35,932 nt of DNA from Pseudomonadota bacterium (GCA_016705325.1 JADIYJ010000004.1:1-35932), one strand, 5' to 3'; counted from the stretch's first letter, positions 7,425 to 15,410 are shown. The notes: a model not told the origin generated them from the sequence alone. Made by a program: numbers and translations.

Positions 7425-9428
7425 ATGGCCCTGCAGCAACTGACCGCAGAACAGGTCCGCACCTGGACCCTCGAACAGAAAGACCGCTGGTGGTTCACCA
7501 ACGTCTACCGCGGCGACATGGCGCAGCTCACGCTGCGGTCGGCGGTCACCGGTTTCCTGCTCGGCGGCCTGCTCAGCGCCACCAACCTGTACGTCGGCGC
7601 CAAGACCGGCTGGACGCTCGGCGTCGGGCTGACCTCGGTGATCCTGGCCTTCGCGCTGTATCGGGCCTTTTCGAGGCTCGGCGCGCGCGACATGACCATC
7701 CTCGAAAACAACTGCGTGCAGTCGATCGCGACCGCGGCCGGCTACATGACGATGCCGCTCACTTCCGGCCTGGCCGCCTATATGTGGGCGACCAACCAGG
7801 TGCTGCCGCTGTGGCAGATCCTGGTGTTCAACGTCGTGCTGTCGTGCCTGGGCGTACTGGTGGCGTTTCCGATGAAGCGTCGTTTCATCAACGACGAACA
7901 GCATCCATTCCCCGAAGGCCGCGCCTGCGGCGTCGTGCTCGACACCCTTTACCACAGCGGGGCGGCCGCGAAGGGCATGCTGCAGGCGAAGGCACTCGCT
8001 GTCGCCGCGGCGATTGCCGGTTTCACCAGTTTCATCGCGGGCGAGAGCTACATGAAGCTGCTCCAGCAGCAGTGGCTGGGATTCAGCTCGTCGTGGCACC
8101 TGCCAGTCAAGCTGGACGGCTGGTACTACTGGCTGGTCGAGAAAGGGTACGCACCGCTGCCGAAGCTTGCGGGCGTGGACATCCGCCAGCTCGCGCTGTC
8201 GCCTGGACTCGACTTTGCGATGATCGGCGCGGGCGGCCTCATGGGCATCCGCGTGGCATCGAGCCTGCTGCTGGGTGCGCTGCTCAACTTCGTGGTCGTC
8301 GCGCCGGTCATGATCTCGCTCGGCGAAATCCAGCCGCGCGAGGGGTCGATCGCGGCCGGCACCGCAATTTTCGGACGAGCGCACATCCTCAACAACTGGG
8401 CGCTCTGGTACGGCATCACGATGATGGTGGTGGCTTCGCTCGTGGCCCTGTTCGCGAAGCCTGAGATCTTCGTGGCCGCCTGCAAGAGCCTGCGCAGGCG
8501 CCGGAACGGTCCGGCGCAGAACGACCTGCTCCGCGACATCGAACTGCCGCTGGTGCTCTCCTGGATCGGCGTGCCGGTGTTCGGCGCGATCGGCGTCTGG
8601 ATGCTGCACGCCTGGTTCGGCGTGAACTGGGTCCTGGGCGCGCTCGCGATCCCGCTGATTCTCGTGCTGGCGCTGATTGCCGCGAGCAGCACCGCGCTGA
8701 CCGGCATCACCCCGTCGGGGTCGTTGTCCAAGATTCCGCAGTTCACCTTCGGCGCACTCGATGCGCGCACGCCGGCACCGAACCTGATGACGGCCGTGAT
8801 GTCGTCGGAGGTGGCCAGCAACGCGTCGAACCTGCTCATGGACATCAAGCCGGGCTACATGCTCGGCGCCAGGCCACGGCAGCAGGCGATCGGGCACGTC
8901 ATCGGGATCGTTGCGGGCGCGCTTGCGGCCACGCCCTTGTTCTTCGTGCTGTTCGGGCTCAACAACTTCGACCCGGCTGCCGGCAAGTCAGTCGCCGACA
9001 CGATGGTCAGCGACAAGTTCGCGTTTCCCGGCGCGGTGCAATGGAAGGGTGTCTCCGACCTCGTCGCGGCCGTCTTCGGTGGCCCAGCGGCCAGCGGCCT
9101 GCTTACGACGTCGATCGTCTGGTCGATAGCCATCGCGGGTTTCGCCGCACTCGTCATGGAAGTGCTGCGCATCCGCACGAACAACCGGTTTCCACTCTCA
9201 CCGCTCGCGATCGGCCTCGGCGTGGTACTGCCGCCGGACTCGTCGTTCATGATGTTCCTGGGCGCCGCGCTGTTCTGGTACGCGGCGCGCAAACTGCAGT
9301 CGCAACCCGGCACGCGCGCGCACGAGATCTGGGTCGGGTCGCAGGAGCCGATCTGTGCAGGCATGATCGCCGGCGCCGCGCTGGTCGGCATCGGCGACAT
9401 CCTGGTCAAGGTGTTCGTGCTGTCCTGA
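7425..9428 (+). CDS. OPT-family oligopeptide/metal-chelate transporter
   Basis: 667-residue polytopic inner-membrane protein of the OPT/YSL family, which takes up oligopeptides or metal chelates with protons. The start ATG 7425 gives MALQQLTAEQVRTWTLEQ and is preferred over in-frame upstream codons that lie inside the rhomboid gene. Family signatures include GLLSATNLYVGAKTGWTLG, ENNCVQSIATAAGYM, HPFPEGRACG, an internal TGITPSGSLSKIPQF, and LPPDSSFMMFLGAALFWY near the C-terminus. About 15 hydrophobic segments are spread along the protein, as expected. The reading frame is intact. A TATGCT box followed by CCGCGGCC lies 33 bases upstream. Substrate is not predictable from sequence alone. Confidence 0.9.
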   Translation: MALQQLTAEQVRTWTLEQKDRWWFTNVYRGDMAQLTLRSAVTGFLLGGLLSATNLYVGAKTGWTLGVGLTSVILAFALYRAFSRLGARDMTILENNCVQSIATAAGYMTMPLTSGLAAYMWATNQVLPLWQILVFNVVLSCLGVLVAFPMKRRFINDEQHPFPEGRACGVVLDTLYHSGAAAKGMLQAKALAVAAAIAGFTSFIAGESYMKLLQQQWLGFSSSWHLPVKLDGWYYWLVEKGYAPLPKLAGVDIRQLALSPGLDFAMIGAGGLMGIRVASSLLLGALLNFVVVAPVMISLGEIQPREGSIAAGTAIFGRAHILNNWALWYGITMMVVASLVALFAKPEIFVAACKSLRRRRNGPAQNDLLRDIELPLVLSWIGVPVFGAIGVWMLHAWFGVNWVLGALAIPLILVLALIAASSTALTGITPSGSLSKIPQFTFGALDARTPAPNLMTAVMSSEVASNASNLLMDIKPGYMLGARPRQQAIGHVIGIVAGALAATPLFFVLFGLNNFDPAAGKSVADTMVSDKFAFPGAVQWKGVSDLVAAVFGGPAASGLLTTSIVWSIAIAGFAALVMEVLRIRTNNRFPLSPLAIGLGVVLPPDSSFMMFLGAALFWYAARKLQSQPGTRAHEIWVGSQEPICAGMIAGAALVGIGDILVKVFVLS

Positions 9429-9456
9429 GCGCTGGTTCGTCGCGGAATCTCGTCAA

Positions 9457-10227
9457 GTGATCGATCGCCTGCCAGCTGCCACGCCTGAGACGCTGCCGAT
9501 CCTGTATCGGGACGAGCGTCTGGTCGTGGTCGACAAGCCGTCGGGACTGCTGGTGCACCGTTCACCGATCGACCGGCATGAAACCCGGTTTGCGCTGCAG
9601 ATCCTGCGCGACCAGCTCGGTCAGCGCGTCTATGCGATTCACCGTCTCGACAAGGGCACGTCGGGGGTCCTGGCGTTCGGGCTGAACCCTGACACAGCGC
9701 GCGAGTACGGCGCGATCTTTGCGCAGCGCAGCGTCGTCAAGACGTATGTCGCGCTGGTGCGCGGCTGGCCCGCCGTCGGCGGTACCATCGATCGGCCGCT
9801 CGCCGCGGTCGAAGACGAACGCAGCGGCCCGCCGTCGACCGAACCCAGGGAATCGCAAACGTCATTCCGGCGCATCGCGACGTTCGAACTGCCGGTGTGT
9901 GTCGATCGCTACCCGACCTCGCGTTACGCACTGGTCGAACTCAGGCCGCACACCGGGCGTCGGCACCAGCTGCGTCGCCACCTCGCCGGCGAATCGCATC
10001 CGATCGTGGGCGATTCGAGCTATGGCAAGGGCAGACACAACCGATTGTTTCGCGAGCTGTTCGGGGTGCAGCGACTGCTGCTCGCGTGCACGCGCCTGGA
10101 ATTCAAGCCGCCCGCAAGCGCAGCCGCGCTGCGCATCGAAGCGCCGCTCGCTGCTGAATTCGCCGCACTGCTGGCGCGGTTGAGCGCGCAGTATGCCGCG
10201 GATCCGCTCAGCTCGACTTCGCCTTGA
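9457..10227 (+). CDS. truC: tRNA pseudouridine(65) synthase TruC
   Basis: 256-residue RluA-family pseudouridine synthase starting at GTG 9457. It carries the catalytic motif HRLDKGTSG with nucleophile Asp65, the opening LYRDERLVVVDKPSGLLVH and the RPHTGRRHQLRRHLAG segment. The stretch HPIVGDSSYGKGRHNRLFRE is typical of TruC, which modifies uridine 65 of some tRNAs, rather than of the rRNA enzymes RluA/C/D. No N-terminal S4 domain is present, also as in TruC. The last 20 bases overlap the 3' end of the convergent TPR gene, leaving no room for a terminator between them. Confidence 0.88.
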   Translation: MIDRLPAATPETLPILYRDERLVVVDKPSGLLVHRSPIDRHETRFALQILRDQLGQRVYAIHRLDKGTSGVLAFGLNPDTAREYGAIFAQRSVVKTYVALVRGWPAVGGTIDRPLAAVEDERSGPPSTEPRESQTSFRRIATFELPVCVDRYPTSRYALVELRPHTGRRHQLRRHLAGESHPIVGDSSYGKGRHNRLFRELFGVQRLLLACTRLEFKPPASAAALRIEAPLAAEFAALLARLSAQYAADPLSSTSP

Positions 10228-10873
10228 CCTTGGCAGTCAGCGCGGCGATCTCGCCGCGGCGGCCCTTGTCCGCCACTTCACGACCCGGACGCGGCGCAGC
10301 CTTGCCAGCCTTGTCGAGGTACGGCAGCGCTTCCGGATAGCGGCCCTGCTCGAACAGGTACTCCGCGTAGAAGTAGTTCGGGTCGATGCCGTTCGGGTTC
10401 AGCGCCAGCGCCTTCTGCAGCAGCTGGCCCGCCTTGTCGTCGTCGCCGAAGCCGAGCGGGAAGCCGGGCACCTTGTAGTAGAGGGTACCGAGGCTCGTGT
10501 AGGCCGAACCGTCGAGCGCCGACGGGTCGAGCTTCAGCGCCGCTTCGAGGTTGCCGCGGGCTTCCTTGCACAGCGCGAGCGCGCCGAGGCCGCCCCTGGC
10601 GCCGGCGTAGCTGCTCTCGACGATGCCTTCCCAGATCAGCGCCTCGGGACGCGTCGGATTCTGGTGCGTGAAATTCTCGGCCCGCTTCTCCAGCGCGTCG
10701 AAGGCTTTGGTACGCTCGTCGCCTGCCGGGGTCTCGTAGTTCACCTTGGCCCAGGCCTGCTGGATCGACAGCAGCTCGGCATCGAAGGACGGGTTGACGG
10801 ACGCTCCTGCAGCGAGCAGCGGTGCGCTGAACAGACTTGCGCAGACGATGGCGAAATGACGTAGGTGGTGCAT
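10208..10873 (-). CDS. Secreted tetratricopeptide-repeat protein, last gene of the acyl-ligase/diiron operon
   Basis: 221 residues with an N-terminal signal peptide (MHHLRHFAIVCASLFSAPLLAAGA), so periplasmic. The mature part contains TPR-like helix pairs: ALKLDPSALDGSAYTSLGTL, KALALNPNGIDPNYFYAEYL and YPEALPYLDKAGK. A long first helical region (SFDAELLSIQQAWAKVNYET) precedes them. The C-terminus is basic. It starts 9 bases after the SDR stop, and its ribosome site (GAGGAG) overlaps that stop, which indicates coupled translation. TPR proteins are scaffolds, so this one may bind a partner or the operon's product in the periplasm. No enzymatic function is suggested. It resembles TRAP-associated TatT-like TPR proteins only loosely. 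Confidence 0.8.
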   Translation of the reverse strand: MHHLRHFAIVCASLFSAPLLAAGASVNPSFDAELLSIQQAWAKVNYETPAGDERTKAFDALEKRAENFTHQNPTRPEALIWEGIVESSYAGARGGLGALALCKEARGNLEAALKLDPSALDGSAYTSLGTLYYKVPGFPLGFGDDDKAGQLLQKALALNPNGIDPNYFYAEYLFEQGRYPEALPYLDKAGKAAPRPGREVADKGRRGEIAALTAKVKAKSS

Positions 10874-10882
10874 GGTTTCTCC

Positions 10883-11710
10883 TCAGGACGGCATGGCACG
10901 CTCGGCGGCGGCGGCCGCGGCGTGACGACGGATGACGGGAAGCTGCCTGCGCAGCGAGCCGTCGACGACCCCTGGCAGCAGCGCGTTGATGCGGACGAAC
11001 AGTTTCTCGGGCCAGCCGAAGACGGCGCCGGTTCTGCCGGCTTCGAGCATGGCGCAGGCTGCAGCCGCCACCTGCGCCGGCGGATCCATCGCAACCTTCA
11101 ACTCGGCGTTCATGCGGTCGACGGCCGCTGCGTTCATGCCGGTCCTGGTCGCGCGCGGTGCAAAGTAGTGCACACCGACCTTCGAATCGGCCAGTTCGCG
11201 CCGCAATGCTTCGGTGAAGCCGCGCAGCGCGAACTTGCTGGCGGAGTAGGCAGCGAACCCGGGATAACCGAGACTGCCGAACACCGAACCGATATTGAGG
11301 ATCGCGCCAGCCGATTGCGAGCACAGCTGCGGCAGCAGGGCCCGCGTCAACTGCACGGGCGCGACGGCGTTGATCGCAAACAGCCGCTCGATCGCTGCGT
11401 CGTCGACCGCGTCGAGCATGCCGAAATCACCGCAGCCCGCGCTGTTGACCAGCACGTTGATGCCGCTGCCGCCCCAGTGACACGCGGCGTCGACCACCCG
11501 CGCCCGCCCCTCGGCCGTCACCAGATCGGCGGCGCACCAGTCGACGCGCGCGGAGCGGCCACCGAGCGCCTGCGCCGCGCGTTCGAGCGCCTGCGCATTC
11601 CGGCCCACGAGCAGCACGCTGGCACCGCGGCCATGCAGTTCCTGCGCCAGCGCACGGCCGATGCCGCCACTGGCGCCGGTGATCAACGCCCGCATCGCCG
11701 CGGCCTTCAT
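10883..11710 (-). CDS. Short-chain dehydrogenase/reductase (SDR) of the hemolysin-ligase-diiron operon
   Basis: 275-residue classical SDR. The cofactor motif TGASGGIG is at residues 11-18 and NSAG at 89-92. The catalytic set is Ser142 (NIGSVFGS), Tyr155 and Lys159 (YSASK). PRATRTGMN at 185-193 stands where SDRs close over the cofactor. The C-terminal tail is longer and basic/Ala-rich (RRHAAAAAAERA), which might touch a membrane. The ATG at 11708-11710 overlaps the stop of the diiron gene (ATGA). By family it interconverts an alcohol and a ketone or aldehyde with NAD(P)H. In this operon a reduction of an acyl or amino-ketone intermediate is plausible but unproven. Confidence 0.87.
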   Translation of the reverse strand: MKAAAMRALITGASGGIGRALAQELHGRGASVLLVGRNAQALERAAQALGGRSARVDWCAADLVTAEGRARVVDAACHWGGSGINVLVNSAGCGDFGMLDAVDDAAIERLFAINAVAPVQLTRALLPQLCSQSAGAILNIGSVFGSLGYPGFAAYSASKFALRGFTEALRRELADSKVGVHYFAPRATRTGMNAAAVDRMNAELKVAMDPPAQVAAAACAMLEAGRTGAVFGWPEKLFVRINALLPGVVDGSLRRQLPVIRRHAAAAAAERAMPS

Positions 11711-12399
11711 GCGCGCAGCCTCGCCGGGGCGGCATCCCGCGTCGCGGCGACGTCGGCCTCGAGGCCACGGAACATGTGGCCGTAAAGCCAGAACACGCCC
11801 TTGGCGCAACGGATGACCGCCGCGCGATCCGCTTCGTCCGTCAGGCGGCCGAGAATGCCCTCGAGATCGCCGACGTGCTCCTGGTCCAGCTCGCCGTGGC
11901 TGCGCAGGTAGCTGAACGCCCTGGTCGGCAGCTGCAGCGCCTTCTGGATACGGTCCGCCGCATTGAGCGCGAGCGCCACGCTGGTGCCTTCGAGCACGAA
12001 CACCATGCCGAAGAAGCCAAGCGGGTTGCGGCGCTCGATCGTGTCGTAGGCGTAGGCGACCATGCATTCGGTCGCGATCGACGGCAGCGAAGCCGCGGCC
12101 GCCTGGCGATCGCCGCCCGCGTGCTCGATGTCGTTGAGAATCCACTGCTCGTGGCCCTTTTCCTCGTCGAGGTAGTGCAGGACCGCCTCGCGCAGCCACT
12201 CGTGCTGCTGCGGCAGGCGCGCACCGACCGCCATCAGCAACGGCACGGTGTGACGCACGTGATGGTAGGCCTGGGTCAGGAACTCGACGTACAGCTCGCG
12301 CGTGATGTCGCCGGCGAGTGCGCGCTGGATGGCAGGCGCCGCCAGCAGGTAGTTGCGGTCGGCGACGGTGTCGCGCTGCAGTTGTTGGTAAAGGTGCAT
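11707..12399 (-). CDS. Haem-oxygenase-like diiron protein (TenA/PqqC superfamily; often mislabelled TenA)
   Basis: 230-residue all-alpha protein from ATG 12399; a TTG one codon upstream is the alternative start. Database labels for such proteins are 'iron-containing redox enzyme' or 'TenA family regulator'. Candidate metal ligands are E80-x2-H83 (DEEKGHEQW), E138 (FVLEGTS) and H168-x3-D172-x2-H175 (SHGELDQEH). As I recall them, these spacings match haem-oxygenase-like diiron oxidases such as CADD and UndA. Relatives decarboxylate fatty acids to alkenes, cleave amino acids or N-oxygenate guanidines with O2. It overlaps the SDR start by 4 bases and follows the ligase gene by 20 bases. A role in oxidising the activated or acylated product is inference. 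Confidence 0.82.
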   Translation of the reverse strand: MHLYQQLQRDTVADRNYLLAAPAIQRALAGDITRELYVEFLTQAYHHVRHTVPLLMAVGARLPQQHEWLREAVLHYLDEEKGHEQWILNDIEHAGGDRQAAAASLPSIATECMVAYAYDTIERRNPLGFFGMVFVLEGTSVALALNAADRIQKALQLPTRAFSYLRSHGELDQEHVGDLEGILGRLTDEADRAAVIRCAKGVFWLYGHMFRGLEADVAATRDAAPARLRA

Positions 12400-12419
12400 C
12401 AATGGGTTCCGGAAGAAGG

Positions 12420-13901
12420 TCAGGACGCGAGTTCTACGCGATACAGGTCGTCGAGCAGCGCACCGTGACGTGAATGGATTTCCTGGCGACGCAGGCGCCC
12501 GTTCGCCGTCAGCGTGCCGTCGTCGGGCGTGAAAGGCCCGGGCGCGCGCCCCCAGCGACGCACCTGCGCGTAGTTCGGCAGCGCCGCATTCGCCGCAACG
12601 ATGGCGGCGTCGACGGCAGCGTCGGGAGCCTCGTGCGCGGACGCACCAACCAGCGCGACGACGTATGGGCGTGACTCACCGTGGACCAGCACCGGCCGGC
12701 CGCCGAGGCGCTGCGAAATCTCACATTCGACCCATTCCGGCGACACGTTACGGCCGAAACCGGTGATGAACCGATTGCCCATGCGTCCGTGCAGCTGCAG
12801 GTAGCCATCGGCATCGAACACGCCAAGGTCGCCGGTCGCGATCGGGTCGTGCGGCGCGCGCGGCGGGTCGCCGAGGTAGCCAAGCATGGTGTTGCCGGCG
12901 ACGTGCACTTGCCCGGAGCCATCGACGCGCACGCGCACGTGCGGCAACGGGCGGCCGACGGTACCGGCGCGGCGTGCCGCGGGCGTGTTCAGGCTCACGA
13001 CCGAGGCGCACTCGCTGAGACCGTAACCCTCGTAGACCGGGATACCAGCGGCGTCGGCTCGTGCCAGCAACTCGCGCGAGACCCTGGCGCCACCCACGGC
13101 GACGAATTGCAGCGCTGACGGCGGCGGCGAGCCACGCTCCGCCGCAACGACCAGCACCTGCAGCAGTTCCGGCACGAGGATCAGGCTGTTGGGTTGCTCG
13201 CGCGACAGGGTCCCGAGCAGCCGGGCCGCATCGAGTCCGCCGTAGCTCATGCCCGTGACTGAGCTCGGCGGCACGACGCACGTCGCGCCACGCAGCAACG
13301 GTGCATACAGCCCCGCGACGTTCTCGAGCAGCGTCGCGAGCGGCAGGATGCAGAGGTGGCGTTCGATGGCGAGTTCGCGCGTTGCCCCAGCCACCGACTC
13401 GGCGATGGCCTCCAGGGCCGGACCCGCGAGGCACACACCTTTCGGGTTCGCAGTGCTGCCGGAGGTGTAGGTGATCTTGCGCGTGCCTGCGGGCGCGACC
13501 GGTCGCATTGCCGGGTCGAGCTGGCGGCGGAACCGCCGCAGGCCCGAGACGGGCGAGCTTCCGTCGGCGCGCCAGCCCGCCAGCAGATCGCTCGCACGCG
13601 CCTCGTCGTCCGTCAGCAATGCGTCGATGCCGGCGTCGTCGAGAGCGTGTTCCAGCTGTGCGGGCGTGAACGAACCCGGCAACGGCACCGAGAGCATTTC
13701 CCCGACGTGCAGCGCGAGGTCGGCAAGCGCCCACGGCACGCCGTTGTCTGCCAGCACGGCGTGACGCTCGGCGCCGCCCTCGCGCAACCACGCGATCTCG
13801 CATTCGATCAACGCCGGCAGGGCGCCATAGGAAATCGTGCGTCGGCCGTCGACGAGAGCGAGCGCGCCGGCAGGCGCGGAGTGCAACGCCTGCAGCAGCA
13901 T
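12420..13901 (-). CDS. AMP-forming acyl/aryl-CoA ligase-like adenylating enzyme
   Basis: 493-residue ANL-superfamily enzyme that should activate a carboxylic acid as acyl-AMP. Visible motifs are the P-loop ITYTSGSTANPKGV (143-156), the acid/adenine motif YEGYGLSE (290-297), the ATP-binding TGDLGVFDADGYL (356-368) and the C-terminal hinge region (GRMGNRFITGFGRNVSPEW). In the A10 segment TLTANGRLRR (463-472) the usual catalytic lysine of NGK is Arg469, which is unusual. No carrier-protein domain is fused or nearby. Its ATG overlaps the stop of the hemolysin-family gene by one base (TGATG), so translation is coupled. The acid it activates is unknown; fatty or aryl acids are both possible. Confidence 0.88.
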   Translation of the reverse strand: MLLQALHSAPAGALALVDGRRTISYGALPALIECEIAWLREGGAERHAVLADNGVPWALADLALHVGEMLSVPLPGSFTPAQLEHALDDAGIDALLTDDEARASDLLAGWRADGSSPVSGLRRFRRQLDPAMRPVAPAGTRKITYTSGSTANPKGVCLAGPALEAIAESVAGATRELAIERHLCILPLATLLENVAGLYAPLLRGATCVVPPSSVTGMSYGGLDAARLLGTLSREQPNSLILVPELLQVLVVAAERGSPPPSALQFVAVGGARVSRELLARADAAGIPVYEGYGLSECASVVSLNTPAARRAGTVGRPLPHVRVRVDGSGQVHVAGNTMLGYLGDPPRAPHDPIATGDLGVFDADGYLQLHGRMGNRFITGFGRNVSPEWVECEISQRLGGRPVLVHGESRPYVVALVGASAHEAPDAAVDAAIVAANAALPNYAQVRRWGRAPGPFTPDDGTLTANGRLRRQEIHSRHGALLDDLYRVELAS

Positions 13902-14659
13902 CAGTGACCCGGCGTCCGGTGCGCGAAGCCGGCCAGCCGATCCGCGTCGGGCAGGTTACCGGCAAACACGCGAGGATCGGTCTCGTAGTAGCGCCCCCAC
14001 GAATCCGCCGCGGTGACGACGCTGGCTGGATCGGCACGACCGAGTTCGATCAGCGGTGCACCGAATCCTTCGAGAATCTGACGCAACGCGCCGGTGGCCG
14101 TGAAGACGATCCACGAGTAGCGGCGGTTCATCAGGAACACGGGCAACTGCGCGACCATGCGCACCGCGGCGCGGCAGCTGGCACCAGCGAGGTTGCCGAC
14201 TTCGACGATCTCGTCGCGACGGACGGCACGCCCGCCGCCGCGATCGACCGGCGACGACCGCAGGCTTGCAGTCAGTCGTTCTTCGATGGGACGGTCCAGG
14301 TAGTGCTCGAGGTAGAGCCCGCTCTCTTCGGCGCCACGGATGCCCGCGACGCCGCGCAACTCGCCCTGGCGGTCACGAAAGGCGATCAGCGTCGGCATGA
14401 ACGTGCGGACGGCGGCACCGTGCTTGGCGGCGAACCGGGTCCGGACGTAGGCCTCGAGGCCTGCACGATCCGCGTCGCCGGCTCGGACCGGCTGCAGGTG
14501 GAGGCTTTCTCCCAGTGTGCGTAGCTCGTCCGCTGCCCGCCGGCGCAGCGTGGTCCTGCGCGGGGCGTCCGGCATGTGGTCAGTGGCTTCCAAGTCCGCT
14601 CCCAGGGTGGTTGCAGCCGCGCCTTGCTGCGCGGACCGTGGTGAGACGACGGCTGCCAT
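13901..14659 (-). CDS. Thermostable-hemolysin family protein (PF12261), GNAT-like, first gene of the operon
   Basis: 252 residues from ATG 14659; a TTG at 14677 and an ATG at 14575 are possible alternatives. It matches the thermostable hemolysin family closely: FMPTLIAFRD (87-96), YLEHYLDRPIEE (116-127), RDEIVEVGNLAG (148-159), SWIVFTATGALRQILEGFG (182-200) and WGRYYETDPRVFAGNL (221-236). There is no signal peptide or membrane segment. The family's name comes from delta-VPH of Vibrio parahaemolyticus, but its fold is placed near GNAT/acyl-homoserine-lactone-synthase-like acyltransferases. Sitting directly upstream of an acyl-activating ligase, it more likely transfers an acyl group than lyses cells. 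The first ~45 residues are poorly conserved. Confidence 0.85.
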   Translation of the reverse strand: MAAVVSPRSAQQGAAATTLGADLEATDHMPDAPRRTTLRRRAADELRTLGESLHLQPVRAGDADRAGLEAYVRTRFAAKHGAAVRTFMPTLIAFRDRQGELRGVAGIRGAEESGLYLEHYLDRPIEERLTASLRSSPVDRGGGRAVRRDEIVEVGNLAGASCRAAVRMVAQLPVFLMNRRYSWIVFTATGALRQILEGFGAPLIELGRADPASVVTAADSWGRYYETDPRVFAGNLPDADRLAGFAHRTPGH

Positions 14660-14776
14660 CGAAATCAATCGCGTCAATAAAACTTCTTTATTTTCAATTG
14701 TTTATAGTCAAATATCGCAACCACGCCAGGGCGCGATTGATTTGCGGCGGCGGTCGCGTCTTACTCGCATGCCACG
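14660..14776. promoter_or_regulatory. AT-rich divergent promoter region between the biosynthetic operon and the ECF sigma gene
   Basis: This 117-base gap separates two divergent operons. Bases of about 14675-14720 are strikingly AT-rich against the GC-rich surroundings. On the plus strand TATAGT (14703-14708) is a possible -10 toward the sigma gene. On the minus strand TTGACT (14712-14707) with the AT-rich tract after it could serve the hemolysin-ligase operon. No -35/-10 pair with ideal spacing stands out on either strand, and the ECF target sequence is unknown. The functional claim rests on divergence and base composition only. Confidence 0.42.
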
Positions 14777-15400
14777 ATGCACGAATCGATGAACGACGAT
14801 CGCGAACTGGTCGCCGCGATGCTCGCTGGCGACGAGCGCGCGTTTACGACTTTCTTCGAGACCTACTTCCCGCGCGTCTACCGCTTCGCCTTGCCGCGCA
14901 TGAACCGCAATGCCGACGCCACCAAGGACGTCGTGCAGGCGACGCTGATCAAGGCGATGCGCGCGGTCGGAGACTGGCGCGGCGAGGCAGCGCTCTTTAC
15001 CTGGCTGTGCCAGGTCTGCCGCAGGCAGATCGCCGATCACGTGCGCAGCGAGCGTCGCCACGCCTCGAAGGTCGTCCTGATCGACGACAGCGAGGAAGTC
15101 CGTGCCGCGCTTGAATTCATCGCGGCGCCATCGACCGACGACCCGCTGCACGGCGCGGATCGTGCCGAACTCGGGCGGCTGGTACACGCAGTGCTCGACC
15201 GGCTGCCAGGCCGTTATGGCGACGCGCTGGAATGGAAATACGTCGAGGGCCGCTCGGTCGAGGAGATCGGCGAGCGACTGGGAATCGGCCAGACGGCGGC
15301 GCAATCGCTGCTGGCCAGGGCCCGGGTCGCCTTCCGGGAAGGGGTGGAGGCCGTGTTCGGCGCGTCGGCAGACGACGTGCTCGCGGGCCTCGAGGCATGA
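14777..15400 (+). CDS. ECF-family RNA polymerase sigma factor
   Basis: 207-residue ECF sigma. Region 2 is seen in AAMLAGDERAFTTFFETYFP and DVVQATLIKAM, and region 4 in LDRLPGRYGDALEWKYVEGR followed by the helix-turn-helix SVEEIGERLGIGQTAAQSLL. An in-frame ATG at 14789 is an alternative start. The FecR gene follows after 10 bases and a TonB transducer after that, the standard order for cell-surface signalling. Upon a receptor signal the FecR protein would free or activate this sigma. Autoregulation from the AT-rich gap upstream is likely. Its targets may include the receptor and possibly the divergent operon (inference). Confidence 0.9.
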   Translation: MHESMNDDRELVAAMLAGDERAFTTFFETYFPRVYRFALPRMNRNADATKDVVQATLIKAMRAVGDWRGEAALFTWLCQVCRRQIADHVRSERRHASKVVLIDDSEEVRAALEFIAAPSTDDPLHGADRAELGRLVHAVLDRLPGRYGDALEWKYVEGRSVEEIGERLGIGQTAAQSLLARARVAFREGVEAVFGASADDVLAGLEA

Positions 15401-15410
15401 GAAAGAAGCC

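Noticed and set aside
7137..8897. A 586-residue open frame antisense to the OPT transporter and rhomboid genes
   Set aside because: It is rich in Arg, His and Ala without any known motif and lies opposite strongly conserved proteins; long antisense frames are expected at this GC content.
11707..12399. TenA thiaminase II or transcriptional regulator
   Set aside because: No thiamine genes nearby, and a full set of diiron-type Glu/His/Asp ligands is present instead.
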